Assembly: GCA_904066235.2 (NCBI GenBank)
Contig: CAJFCV020000004.1
Coordinates: forward strand, 8,308,001-8,372,000
Direction of reading: 5' to 3'
Source of the DNA: Bursaphelenchus xylophilus
Lineage: Eukaryota > Nematoda > Chromadorea > Rhabditida > Aphelenchoididae
DNA length: 64,000 nucleotides
Shown: positions 11,524 through 29,600 of the stretch, piece by piece
Position numbering within the stretch: the first letter of the stretch is position 1
Layout: each line of letters starts with the position of its first letter
The notes under the pieces: generated by a model
Seen by the model: only the letters and a program-made list of their open reading frames with translations
Database searches by the model: none
Told to the model about the DNA's origin: nothing
Made by a program: the position numbers and the translations under genes

Positions 11524-11849
11524 GAGTATACTTAGGAAAAGCATGCCATATATGACTGTACGTATAATAAATGGCAGTGTCAAGAAATGAGAGAACATGA
11601 TCAAGAAATCAAGATCTCAAGCAAACCAACGCCGAACGAAGATTACAAAAAAAGGGTATGAGCAGAGAGCCGCTTTTTCTGGCGTTATATGAAACTAAGG
11701 AGCCAAGAAAAAGACGCCAATCCATTCGATTGGCGTAATCAGGCAATTTCGCAATTAGTATAGTCAACAGACAATATATGTAACATTTTCATTGTTACAT
11801 ATACTTTGGGAATGCTAAGCACGTAGATATGTGGGTTAAACCTCTTTGA

Positions 11850-12180
11850 TTGAAGGATGCAGCCGTCTGCACAGCCCCTCACAGACCCTTTTGCTACGGT
11901 AAACCTGTCAAAAATAATATCTAAGCTTGTATATATATGTATTGTCAAAGTAAAGTCAAGGTAATTGTTTATATAAATCGATGTAAATTCAAATGACAAG
12001 AATCTTATAGAAAGTTTTCTGGCGCTTAAAATGGCAGTAATAACTTACAAAAGAATTTTCAAAATGGAAATTGAGTGAGGTTTTTACTTCAATACAAAAC
12101 GAGACTTTTTCACCGAAGAATACGATTTATAGACAGAAGGAGTTCGATACAACAAAATAAGGTCATTTCAGGGGATTAAA
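11850..12180 (+). pseudogene. Degenerate third copy of TSP1-gene terminal exon and 3' flank
   Basis: At 11856-11924 a frame reads VCTAPHRPFCYGKPVK then stops, clearly related to the TSP1-gene C-terminus ACKAPHKPCCHGKPVK. The 3' flank (GGTAATTGTTTATATAAA onward) also matches but with many changes, so this copy is older than units A and B. No F-box gene follows it. Confidence 0.65.
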
Positions 12181-12686
12181 GCCCTACGAACAAGGTTTTC
12201 AGATCATAGAAAGACGGAGGAATTAGATAATGTCGCAAAAATTTTGATAATAAATACTAATAATGGCATTAAAGACACATTGTACTAATGATGACATTAA
12301 AGGGACAAAAAAAGGATTTTCAGAGGTAATATTACTTATTAGAGCGGAGATTTGACCACTGTTCGTCAAAGGGGATATCGATCATGCCATTTGCAACCGG
12401 AGATTGGGCTGCGGACGGTTTGGCGGCCTTAAATAATATTATACTTGACATCAGAACAAAAATTTTTGAAAAAGCGTCAAAAAAGCATGATTTTCAGATA
12501 AAAAATGTGTAAATTTTTACTAATTTTTCGTTTTCCAACTTAGAAACCTTGTGCCTCAATAGAAAGCCAAAATTGCAACGTTTTTAAACCAATGATGGTT
12601 TTTCCTACTGTAACCATCCATCTTACCGAGTGCATGAGATAGATGGTGTAGAAAGTTGTGATAGTCATTGTTAAGTAGTGTGCAAT
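12181..12686. other. Non-coding gap
   Basis: AT-rich sequence between the degenerate TSP exon and the last collagen exon. I see no gene, RNA or repeat here. Confidence 0.5.
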
Positions 12687-18042
<5,356 letters not shown>

Positions 18043-21000
18043 CCTGACGATGAAGTTTCTGAATCGGCTTTGCGAAGGCAATTGTTATCTCATCCTGCAA
18101 ATTCCTGATTGGTAAATTAGCTAGAGCTCCTTAAAATCGAATTTAATGCAAACCAAACCGCAATAATCCAGTCAAACAAGCATTATGACCAAAAAATCAT
18201 TTTTTGCCAAGTCCAATATAAAAAGCTTTCAGAACTTGCAAAAAATCCTAAATTAGATAAAGACTAATATGTCAGATCAAAATCTGTATGGTACAAAACG
18301 CATTCAACTTCAAACTTTCCAAAAATAAAGCAATTTCCTGTGGTCCCAACCCCCCTAAAGAGCCCACCTTCGGAGTGCATTGGCGTTTTTGCGGGACTCA
18401 GACGACGCTCCAATGAATCTTGGCCTTTTTTCTGGGTCCAAAATCAACTCCCGGAAATGAGTCAGAAGTGCAGACACTGTAAAATTCTTGCTTCAAATGA
18501 CAAAACAACAAAAAGTTTTAGTACGGGGATTATTCAAATTTTTCGAATTAAAAAATTTGGTAAATTTGTGCGATTTCTAGGCAAAATTACATATGCATCG
18601 ATGGTCATTGCTGGAGAAATTCTAATTTTTTAGCAGGCAAAAAGTTGAGAGCCTCTGGGAAAAGAATGGACGTTGAATTAGGTATTCTTCCGGCGGGGAA
18701 AAAGGTGTGGTCAACCAAAAATAGGAGAAGATTTGGGGCCGCTGATGAAGCATCTTGACCTTATGAGCTAGCAAGGTCTTTTTGAGACGTCAAAATTTGA
18801 AAAAAATGGAAAAAATCAGGCTTAGAAAAGTCTATCGTAAGCAAAATTAATGGCAAAATATTAAAACTTGAGCCCAAAAGGCAAGATAAAATTTTTGAAA
18901 AATTTGCATATATTTTCTAATCAACCGTTTCCCGAAGATTTAAGCCCGAGATGACACGAAAACCCGATGAAACTTGAAAGAACTCGAGCAAACATTGATA
19001 ATCGTAAAGAATTCCGGAAAATATGCAAATAATTTACGACCAAGAATTCCAATTTTAGTCTCAAGACATCTTATTAATACTTTCCGGCTCCAAAATTCAA
19101 AAATTATAGAGAAATCCCGAGCCCCAAAAGTCATCCCTTTCCCCTTTTTTCCCTCCCGATCCGAACAGCTTTAGCCATTTTTTATATTCGCCTTCGCTTC
19201 GATGTCAATTAAAACAACACGATATTCATTTAGAAAAAACAATGCCCACTTTTGTTTTTCTTTCCGAAGTCGCAATTTGTAATCTGAAGGAAGGGATTTG
19301 GAGAAGGGAAAGTGGGCACTCAAAGGTAAAAATAAGTCTCGGACAGAAAGGGGAGGAGCCTCCGGGGAGAGGGTGATGATGTACTCGGAGAAATCAAAGG
19401 GCAGCGACAGGGTTTGGTGCTAAAAACATAGGATAAAAGATTCAGAGGAAGGCGGAAAGAGATTGTGATAAAATCCCGGAAATTTGTCGGTTTGAGGACA
19501 AAAAATGCAAAAGAAACGCAAATGCCTAAGGCCATTTTCTTCAAATTTTGTAAATATGATCCATAGAGACTTGAAATCAATCAGTGAAAAATTTTACTCC
19601 ATAATTTTTAGGATCTGCCAAAATATTGAACCATTTGCGAGAGACAATGAAAAATGGGGAGAGACGGTCAGAGAAAACTCTTTTTTTGTCAATTTTTCAC
19701 CCCAAAAATTGCGAAAAATCAAGTTTTCGGCGATTCTTCACTACAAACAAACCAGGCCTCCTGCAGAAACGATATTATTAAACCGCGGGCCTATCTTTGG
19801 CCCAGATCTCGTCCTTTCCCTTCCGATCATTGTTCATAAAAGGCACTGTTGTAACAGACAATTAGACGCGGCAATCTGTCCCTCTAAGAGTGGATTACCT
19901 TATCTGATCCAACAATTATGCCCTCAAATAATAATGCCGGCAAAAGTTTTGGCAATAAAACTTGTAGACACAAAGGAAAACCTTTTTTTTGAAATTTGAT
20001 AAAACCGGTATCGTAAACAAAATCAACTGTAGATTCAAAGAGAATGCGGCGAGATAGATGCTCTACAGTAAGTGGGCCAATATAATATCAGAATTTTATG
20101 TCATGACTTAAAATTTAGCTGACATTAACCATCCAAAGATTGCAATCCGTTGCCCTTACGTCTCTCTCTAGGTCCACTTCCTTAAAGAAACCTACCCTTG
20201 CGAAGAGGTAGTAACTCATTTTAATTATAAAAAACGGAAAAGAAGATTTTTCAATTAAGCTCTTTGTATACAATATTATACTCGATCATGGGAGAGGAAT
20301 GGAAGTAGGACGACTCTGGGATTGGAATATTTTGGGAAACGACATCAGAAAAAATAGTAAAATTGCGTTCAAATTTGATGACTAAAGAATTGAAAGCCAA
20401 TGTATGCAACGACAGGCGTATTTTACAAGTAATTATAGTAAGGATAGCATCGAAAACAATATTAAAAAAGTTCTGGAAGTTTGCGCTTGCTGGTAATCTT
20501 TGAAGGCAGGGCATTACGGCAAGATTGAAAATACAGTCAGAGAATGGCTTTGGCTTTAAAATTGTGGTTTTTGTGAGGTCCTTAAATCTCGTATGAACCT
20601 AAGGAACTACTGACCTCAACTTGAAAAAAATTTGAAAAAAATCCGTGACTTCGCTTTCACTCGCTCTGCAAAAATTCCACTGTTCCCCAAGGCAATATAA
20701 TCAACTCTTTATCCACTAAATCTATATCAGCAAACAGTCCAAAAATCACGGTGCCCATAAAACCTGAACCCCAAACTTTGTTGGTCCTCTAAAATAATTT
20801 TACGACGGTTCCCGTATCTCAAAAAAAGCCAAGGTCTTTATTTTTTCGACTGCGTTTTTGACTGCGGGAGTTGAGTGAGGGTTAACATCGTTATGTCGGA
20901 TGTCTTTCAACAGCAACCAAAAGGTCATTTCGAATTTATAACAGGCACAAAAAACGAGTAGAAGAAGTTTTGGGGAGGAACTTGGAAGTGGAAGGAGTTT

Positions 21001-24000
21001 ACGGCACCGTAAAAGACGGACATGGCATGTCGGTGTGGGGCTTGTAAACGGGTATATTGCGCAACTGGAAGGGCGAAACTGAGAAAATTGTGTGAAAAAT
21101 AGAATAAACTGTGTTTTTAGGGCAATTTCCAGCACTAGGATATCAGAATGAGCCGAAATTTTTTTTAATTTATCAATTTTTTCGCCTTCTCTGTCTAGTA
21201 CAATATCCAAAAAGAATTCAATCAAACAAATCAGGAAGAACCAGTTCCACCTTTTACCCCTCTTGGATAATGATTTGCAATAATTTCCCCCTCAGAGAAT
21301 GACAAACAAATTCTCCCCGAACAAACCCCGGTATTATCCATTCGGAAGTAATGTAAGTTGGGTAAAAAAGCGTTCGCAGAAACATCCATTCGTCATAAAT
21401 CTTAATGGATTATTTCCTTTCTGGGCAAAAAAAAGATTAATATAAATCTTTGTGTATCTTCCTCCAGTTGCGTAACATTTCTATGCATTTAGCGCGGAGT
21501 CCAAGAGTATTTTGAAGGATGGGGTAAAAATGGGCGTGCTGAGAAGGGGGTTGGGTATGCAGCAGTGGAATTTTATCACAATGATGTTAGGGCTCTGTAG
21601 TATATATTTTGAGATTTTAAAACGTATCATCCAACAAATGAATCTTATACGGCCAATTTCTTATTTGTCATCATCACCTAAAATAATATGCCAAAAAATC
21701 TCAAAAATTGCCAAAAATTTTAATGTACTCCAACCAGTGGAATAGATAATGCCCTCGAACGGCATCACAAATCTCCTCCAGTATCTTTTTCAGCTCTTAC
21801 ATTAATCCACCTACATTTTTCTACAACAATATCAGACAAACTCTCCCCAAAAGAATGTCGTAAACGGACAACCAAAGCCCCCACCAAACCACCGGCAATG
21901 CATTAATTAAGTGAAAGGAAACGGATTAAACATGAGATCGAGAAAAGATCAGTCCCAAAAACGCTTAAAGAGATTAGAATGAGCGGATATTCGGTCAGAA
22001 CAAAAAAACAAAAAACCCGCGCTCAATAATTTTTTGAGTGCATTCCGAGAGTTTTACTTTTATATCTAGCTGAACACGAGTGATGAGAGGAGGGGAATTA
22101 AATTAATATATTCAAATTGGAGGCTAGAGGTGCTACTGTAATTTCAAGGGGGTGCTTGGGAGTAGTGTAATAGAAAAAGCAGAGAAAAATACAACTTGGT
22201 GTAGGAAGGTAGCGTTTACCGTTAGCCATTGATCAAATGGCTTGCCAAAAAGTTATGGTAATCAAAGACAACCCCAAAAATAACCTGCCAAAATTTTGAA
22301 TTTAGCGGCAAAAAATGGCTAGCTGAGATTCCGAGGCGACCCTGATCCTGTGACAAGCCAGTTGAGATCTAGCGGCCAATTCAACCGTTTAACTAGCCAT
22401 TTGGTATATAATAGATTTCAATGCAAAAGATAATTATACACAAAACGGATAGCAGCACAACTCTAGATAGCCAGCCATCTTAGAGGCATTGACCATCACT
22501 CCTGCTACTTTTCTAGCCTCTAAGGATACCTCCTTGTTAAGTATTAGTACGCCGATCACTCATCATACATTATCCTTTTTCCCATCTAAACATACGGTCA
22601 TAACCCCATAACTCCAAACAAACAAACGCAAATGCCCAATCGATCTCTTCATGCATTGTCCACACAAATTGGCTGCGGAAAGAGCGTGCCGCACCCCTGA
22701 CCTTATGCCGTTGCGCAACGATGATATAGCGATCCCTTTCCGGTACGAATCATAGATAAAGATCGAATATTATGCATCGCAGATAAACATGATGGAGAAC
22801 TTTTTGTAACAACGAGATATGACTCAATTTGGGCGTAGTAATATTCCCGAGAGGGGAAACGTGCGCATTCAAAGGGGGCCTGGGACTAATAGCGATTAAT
22901 TTTGGTCATAAAAGGAATTGTTATGGAGTGCTATGGCTTTAGTTCTACTTGAGGCTATGGAATTCGTAAAGGTAAAAAGTGGGTCGAGAAATAAAAGGGA
23001 TTACAATGAAAAAAATTTCAATGAATTCTACACCCCAGAGTCTAAGGAAGCTTAAATTTTGGAATAAAATATATCTTCTTGGCCTCTCCAAAAAAGCGTA
23101 ATTTTTATTTTTTGCGCATATGGCCAAGGATCCCGCAAGATTCCGCGTCAATTCATCAGGAATGGTCAGTGATCTGTCCGAGATGGAAATAAATAAACCG
23201 CAATATGTCACAAAAGGAAACGAAAGGGCTGGCTGAAAGTGGGACCATTCTGATCAGCGGAGGCCAAAAATTACAAAATAAAGTTCGAAAAATGATGACA
23301 AAAACATTCAAGATATAATACCTTGAAGTATCCCATTTATCTTTAGAAGCTGTACAATCTTGAAAACAAACATATATTTTGTGATAGAATAAACTACATA
23401 GTCACCCCATAAACCGCTAGATTTGGCCTTTTATCCCCCTCCCTTTTCAGTCATCCATAAATTTGCCGCGAATTCAAAGTGAAAGCGATAATTTTGCATG
23501 CTGAAAAGCCTCGACCGCATCGATTAATCACATTGGTGGAGTCATCACAGCAGATGTTCTTAAGGCCTCAATAAAAAACGAAAGCGATCCGCCTGACCTT
23601 TTAAGGCCCAAACCAACTTTTTTTTGGCCTTTGAAGGTAATGTGATCCGGTATTGTTTTAGCGGGAGAGGTCGTGGTTTATAACGGGAGATGTTTGAATA
23701 TTTTGATGTGGAGAAGTGGGCTTGATCGAGATTTTGATGCAACATATGGTGGGGTAAATCAAAAAGGCATTTTTTCAGCCTGAACTTGAGATTTTTCTCC
23801 GTGACATGTCATGACAGTACGCCCATTTTTAAAGGACCACAAGTCCAATTGATTGTATAATTAGCACATTTCGTCTCTCAAAAAATCGTTTAATCATTGA
23901 GAAAAACGAATTCTCTTTATACAAATGACAAATTACTTGTCTTCATGGCACTCAATCCATCTCCAACTCGGAACACTCCAAAGTTTTTGCAAATCATCAT

Positions 24001-24030
24001 AGAGCCTGGTCAATAAGCACAAGAAACTCT
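18043..24030. other. Long gene-poor interval
   Basis: About 6 kb upstream of the collagen gene and downstream of the chemoreceptor. It is AT-rich with many short A/T runs. Reading frames of up to 164 codons occur (for example 19505-19999, +) but show no recognisable motif or splice-supported continuation. It could hold collagen regulatory sequence or an ncRNA; nothing in it can be supported. Confidence 0.4.
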
Positions 24031-25624
24031 TTAGGATTTCATTTCCTTGACATCACCGATATAGTCGTTGTAGAGTGTTGGTTTGAGCGCCTTCCAATTT
24101 CAAAAAAATTAAGGCAATATCTCCAAATTCGTCTGTAATCAGGGCTTGAAATAATATTCAAAAATCATACTTACACATCCGATAAAATCAGCAAAATTGG
24201 CTGCGCTGACAAGACAACAATCCAAGCAAACTGAACGAAATGAACGATAAATGGAATACCCGTATTGGTGAGGGTGACATAGTTAGTTGGGAAGAGTAAC
24301 AAAATGGATAAACTCATGTTTTGAATAATCAGACGGACCTCGAATTCTCGGGGAAGAGAGCCAGTTTTGTAATGACGTTTCTGAAAAGTTATGCGGATAA
24401 AGTGGGTTAATTTTTTTTGCAGAAAACAGGTGAGAATTGCATAGCCTTCACACGTCCACAAATTTTTGATTCGACTGATACAAAACTTGATTTTTTAATT
24501 TGCTCAAAAAAGCAAAAGTATTATCTCAAAACTGCCGCTTAAATTTTTGAAATCAACTTACATGGTAAAAGATGAGTCCGATGACAATAACATTGCCGGT
24601 GACCTCGCAGACCGAGCCCACTTTTCTCAGGTTCTCCGTGAAGAATACGAACTCATTATCACAGCAGAACTTCTTGAACTGAAGTAAGTGCCGATACCAA
24701 ACATAATCATTGGTTGTTGTGAAATACAGCGACTGTAGAAACGAAGCCGTCAGCCAGCAAAACAAAATGATAATGTTGATTTTGGTCATTGAAATCTTGG
24801 TCTTACTGTAGACGTCTTTTAATGCCCAAATCCGCTCAAAAGTTAGACAAATTTGTTGGCAAGACATGGTCAGCAAGAGGTTCGTCATGGCAATGGATAG
24901 AGGCTGAAAAAGGAAAAAACAGTGATTTATCAGCCTTTGAAACTTATAAATTCCATTAGTAAAGCGCTTTGTAGCTTGATCTGTAACCTCAAAAACTTCA
25001 TGGTAATAATGAATAATTTAGGCGATCATAATTTATTAATCAAACATTGCGCTAAAAACAGGAAAAAGTGCAATGTTCGGACAGCCTTCTTCTGTGCCTC
25101 TTTCGAGCACCAACGCGCTGGAATCGCCCTAGTCTTGCGGACTTTCCGTCAAGAGAAAGAATACTTGGTTTTCAGTTGGAACAAGAGCGCTTTAAGGACA
25201 AAAGAACACAGCACTTACTTTTAACAAAAAATAAGGCGCATTGATGTCAAAAACTGAGACACTGCTGAAGAACATGAACAGAAATATTTGCAAAAACGCA
25301 TTCAATTCGATGGTGAACATCAGGCGAAATACAGGGCTCTTTCGGTGAAGTTTGAGCCGAATTATGGCCTGAAATAATCGTTATTATATTTTTTGCAGTA
25401 ACCAATGTGAAACAACCCAACTTTCAGAGAATTGTTAAGCTTTAGTCTTCGTCAATTTGTTTGCAAACATGGTCAACAAAATAACAGTGGAAGTCTAAAG
25501 AATCGGTTACATTAATAACAGCAGCATGAACAACCGTCGAAATAGTTGTCGTAACAAGCATTGGGACTCCATAGATCACTCTGAAGTACTCCACATTCTC
25601 CAAAATAAACTCGGTCGCATTCAT
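24031..25624 (-). CDS. Nematode 7TM chemoreceptor (sra/srab/sre-like)
   Basis: Exons: 25624-25511, 25368-25219, 24903-24562, 24380-24177 and 24090-24031 (about 289 aa). Seven hydrophobic segments are visible: VIYGVPMLVTTTISTVV, FTIELNAFLQIFLFMFF, a third ending in LTFERIW, NIIILFCWLTASFLQSLYF, VTGNVIVIGLIFYH, SLSILLLFPTNYVTL and the last ending WIVVLSAQPILLILSD. The TM3 ERIW and the LPREFEV.L.IQN segment before TM6 resemble the sra-superfamily of nematode chemoreceptors, which sit in sensory cilia. The final junction is uncertain: donors at 24176 and 24174 give alternative tails (ALKPTLYNDYIGD or another frame). The subfamily is a guess; 7TM receptor identity is firm. Confidence 0.75.
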
Positions 25625-26003
25625 GAACGACAGCCTTCAAAATAAAAGAAAGTGGAGGAGAGGGCGATTGAAAATTTATGTGTATATTTGGAAGTCTACC
25701 CAGGTGATATTTGAATGCAAATAGTTATAAGGTAAAGGAATTGGGGATAAGCTGGGCATAGGTCATGTAATGCTTGAGTATTTTTTGTTTTTTGTTTTTT
25801 GGTGGTACAAGAATACAAGAAGTTGTTTGTCATACGCAGAGGAAATACGAATCTTGCTCAGCGTAATCCCCAAAGGCATTGTTTGTTTTTGTGAGCTACT
25901 GTAATTCTTGCGAACAATGTCTACCATTCAAAATGAATGACATTTACATAGACGATGAACTTATTTTAGTGACATAAATGCAGTAAAAAATATGTCCAAT
26001 TAA

Positions 26004-26455
26004 CAGGGGAAGTACTCCAAGTGCGACGCTCAGATTTTCTTTAAATTTTGCACACACGTCGGGTATGGACTAAATATCAATTCCTGAAAGTTTTAGCTCG
26101 CGCTTTGCGGGCGCCGCCCAGATATCGAACGATTTTTGCCGCCGAGAGAGCACGCTAAACGTGGAGAGCGGTCAGAGAGAAAAGCGCTTTTTTGCCATAA
26201 CTTTGGCAGTTTCGTGCGGAAAAATTTGATTTTTTTGTAGAAACGTTATCCTTTACGGTTAAAATAGGAATGAAACTTTTCGTGCCGAAATTCGGCAAAA
26301 GGTCCTAAATTTTGGCCGACTTTCGACCTAAAAATCTCGGTTTTTTCTGCAAAACGCGAGCTAGGATTCTCGCATATGTCTAAGAAAAAATTATCCTAAA
26401 TTTGCCAAGTTTCACCAAAATCTGAGCGTCGCACTTGGAGTATTATACTTTCCCT
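26004..26455. mobile_element. PIF/Harbinger-type MITE
   Basis: Ends are inverted copies: CAGGGGAAGTACTCCAAGTG at the left and the reverse complement of CAGGGAAAGTATAATACTCC at the right, both continuing into GCGACGCTCAGATTTT. TAA flanks both sides (26001-26003, 26456-26458). A CAGGG terminus with a 3-bp TWA target duplication suits Harbinger MITEs. No coding capacity. It lies between the chemoreceptor and the prolyl hydroxylase. Confidence 0.75.
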
Positions 26456-26694
26456 GTAAGTAGAAAGCCAGCAGAAGGAAGGCACAGAAAAGCGAACATA
26501 GACTTTTCTGAATACGATTTCAATGAATAACGACCTGTGAAAGTGATAATATACTAGTCAAAGGTTAGAATGTGCATCTTTGTTATTGTTTTCGTCGCCA
26601 CTGCAACAAAAATCTTATCGTTTATCCTGTACATTTAGAAACAATCATTTCTTGTTTTTCCAATTATGTGTATTCAAATTAAGACTATTACGAT

Positions 26695-29600
26695 TTACTT
26701 CCGTATCGTACACCTCCTTCTAAACTCCTGCCCTCTCTCAAAAATCCATTTGTTTGCGATCCATTTCTCTCCACTCAACACAGCACACCCAGCATGCTGT
26801 GTTCGGTCATCACCCGACCCGTCTTCGTGAAGATTATACCAAAAAATGGCACTTCCTTTTGCAGGTGCAACATGAATGTTGAGCTTTGTGAAGACGGTAG
26901 CGCCGCCTTTGTGTGGGGTGTTTAGCTGGAATTTAAAGTTTTATACGTACGGCTTTGAAGTTTAACATCAATATGTATACGTATATGTAGGCAAATACTT
27001 ACATAGAACAGAGCCGTTGCAATTCTGCGACCAGTCGCCGGGGGAGCTGCGGTTGCGTTCTGGAAAGTCAAACGAGAAAACCGAAATGTTAAATGAAAGA
27101 GTCTTACCAAGATATGATCATAATGCGGTTTATACAGCCCTCCGATTCCATAATTATTCACTTTCAAGGCTTCCCCTGCCTTTGGATCCAACCCAGTCAT
27201 CTCCTCCACCATTCTGTCGATCCTTTCAAGCTCTATGTCCGTGATGTTCCTCAAATCCGCCGTCAAACTCGTTCTTGTCGGAGTCGCCGAAACAACACCA
27301 GTATTGGAGTTGAACACCAATCCTCTCTTCAAGTTTCCCTTGGACAAAGTCCTTAGTTTTGTTGCAGCCGCATCTCCCAGAACGTCATGATAAACGCGGA
27401 TCAATGGGTCCAAATAAATCATCTGCACTTTGAAATGGCTGATATAACTGCGTCTTTGGTAATAACAGATGGCTGTCGAGTTCTGATAGAACGGGATTGT
27501 ATTGTAATTACGGCACACTCTGTTGAGGGGGCTGTCACCGGTTAGCCGATTGTTTAGAGGTGGTATATACTCGAGGTCCTCAAGTTCTCGGCCTTTGAGG
27601 AACTTCTTCAGCTGGACAACGTTTTCTGAAAATGAAAGGTGTTGGATTTTAGTAACTACTGCGGAAAGGACCTCTTCGAAAAGCCAATATATATATTTTT
27701 GGATGTAATACCCTACCATATCACACTTCCGTCCAGAAAAGCAACTATTAGTGTGAACCAAAAATTTTTTCCGATTTTTATATATTCCAGAAAGATACCT
27801 GTGTTCTGGATCTAGCACGGAGCACAAACATCACCGCACGCCCATGATCAAATCCCGTAATACCTTGTGTGGTCCTAAAGCAAATAAGGAAAGCTATTCT
27901 GTTAATGATGTTTTGATGGTATGCAAACTGTCGCGGCAATTCTATGGATCATAAAATTATCGCGATGGATTAAATGCGTTTATGGTGTTTGAACAAGCCA
28001 TGGAAAGTTATGTGATTTTTATGAGTTTTCTCACTATATAAGATTGGCCTGAATCTTCAATAAATATATCAGAATCATTCCGTGATTTTTGGGGTTTGTG
28101 GAAATTCCCCGGTCCTGTTTTGTGCCCTATATACTCCCTTGAATATTCCCCTCCAACCCTCCCCTTAAGGTACAACCGCACCTTCTTAAGATAGATTCGT
28201 CGTCGGCATACAGCCACGACAAATTTATTGGTGACCCCGACGTGATTCGAACACGCAACCTTCTGACCCAGTCCCGATGGTCCTCCCTACATAACAGGAC
28301 CTTCGCCAGGTACAGCACAGGAGACGATCGGGTTGCTCCCCGAATCGCCGAATTATTACAAGCAGCCAACCAGTTCATATCTGGACTGTCACAAGAAGAA
28401 TTTGTAGATTTCCTACAAGTAAACCGATTTGCGCACCCGATTCCCTTAGAACAGCTGATGGGCTTACCCGACATAGTCCGACAACTCCAAGAAAATAATC
28501 AACAATCATCTACCGCGGATGATTTGCGTCAAAAACTGCAAAGGGAGCGAACGAATGCCACAGTTATGAGAAATAATCTGCCTGTAGAATGGAAGGAGAA
28601 AGGGAATGAGCCCCTCAATCTGAAGGAGGCAGAAAAAGGCGCCACCGCCTACTCTGCCGTGGCACTCATATAATCCACCAATGTCCTATCTACTTCAACG
28701 ACCGCCTGGATGTGGCTAGCCCACTCAGCCTCTGCCATAATTGTCTATCCCTACATCCCAACGAGATGTGTCGCTCTAGCAACGTTTTCTGAAAATAAAG
28801 ACTGTTGGATTTCAGTAACTACTGTGGAAAGGGCCTCTCCGGAAAGCAATCTATATTTTTTTGGATGTAATACCCTACCATATCACACTTCCATCCAGAA
28901 AAGCAACTATAATATTAGTGTGAACCAAAACTTTTTTCCGATTTTTGTATATTTTTTTGTCCAATCGTTTTTTTACGAAATAAATATTTTTTATAGTGTT
29001 TGGAGCTTTGAATATAGCTCGCTTACTTCTGGCTCCTTCCTTCTTTGGATTCAGCCTTGACAACTCTCTGCTCACCAGCCAAGCTCTCTTCAAATTCCCC
29101 TGTAACAGCAGTGCCAATCCGATAGCCTCCAATTGCTTCTCCCTCAGAACTCGGGGATCCCAGTCGATTTTCTTTTTACTGTCCACATTTTCCATCCAAT
29201 CAATGCAATGGTAATATCGCTTCAATTCACATGCAATTAATGCAATCTGGAAAATGGAAAAGATCTTCAAAGGCCTTGCACAATAAGTTGGACCTTCTAG
29301 ACCATCCGTAAAATAAGTAGAGGATAGATTGTAGGTTAATTGAAGATTGAAAATCTGCTTCGCAGCACTTGTCAGATCATCTTCTTTGAGTGGGACAATC
29401 TGGAAAACGATAATATCTACAAATTGACTGCTTTAACCGACCTTTTCCAACGATCTCAGTTGCTTTAATGTAGCTGACCCTTCTTTCAAGACATTTTTGA
29501 TAGTTTGCTCTTGATACAAGCCGTCTCTCACATAGAAAAATGCATTTAATGGGTCAGTAATATCCGTTTTTGTTTGTCTCACAATTCTAAAATGTTATTT

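Larger units (their letters stand above)
8817..11775. repeat. Tandem duplication unit B
   Basis: Second copy of the 5852-8766 unit, starting with the same intron sequence and ending in the same GATTGGCGTAATC block. Differences are scattered substitutions and small indels, concentrated around the F-box gene's 5' end and introns. Confidence 0.9.

Noticed and set aside
19505..19999. 164-codon open frame on the plus strand
   Set aside because: No recognisable motif, no supporting splice context, and lies in a long AT-rich interval; likely chance.
22709..22718. GTTGCGCAAC palindrome as a C/EBP-type operator
   Set aside because: Perfect 10-bp palindrome, but one short site in gene-free DNA is not evidence of regulation.
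28242..28673. 144-codon frame as an independent gene
   Set aside because: It begins within the retroelement primer-binding site, so it is better read as a gag relic.
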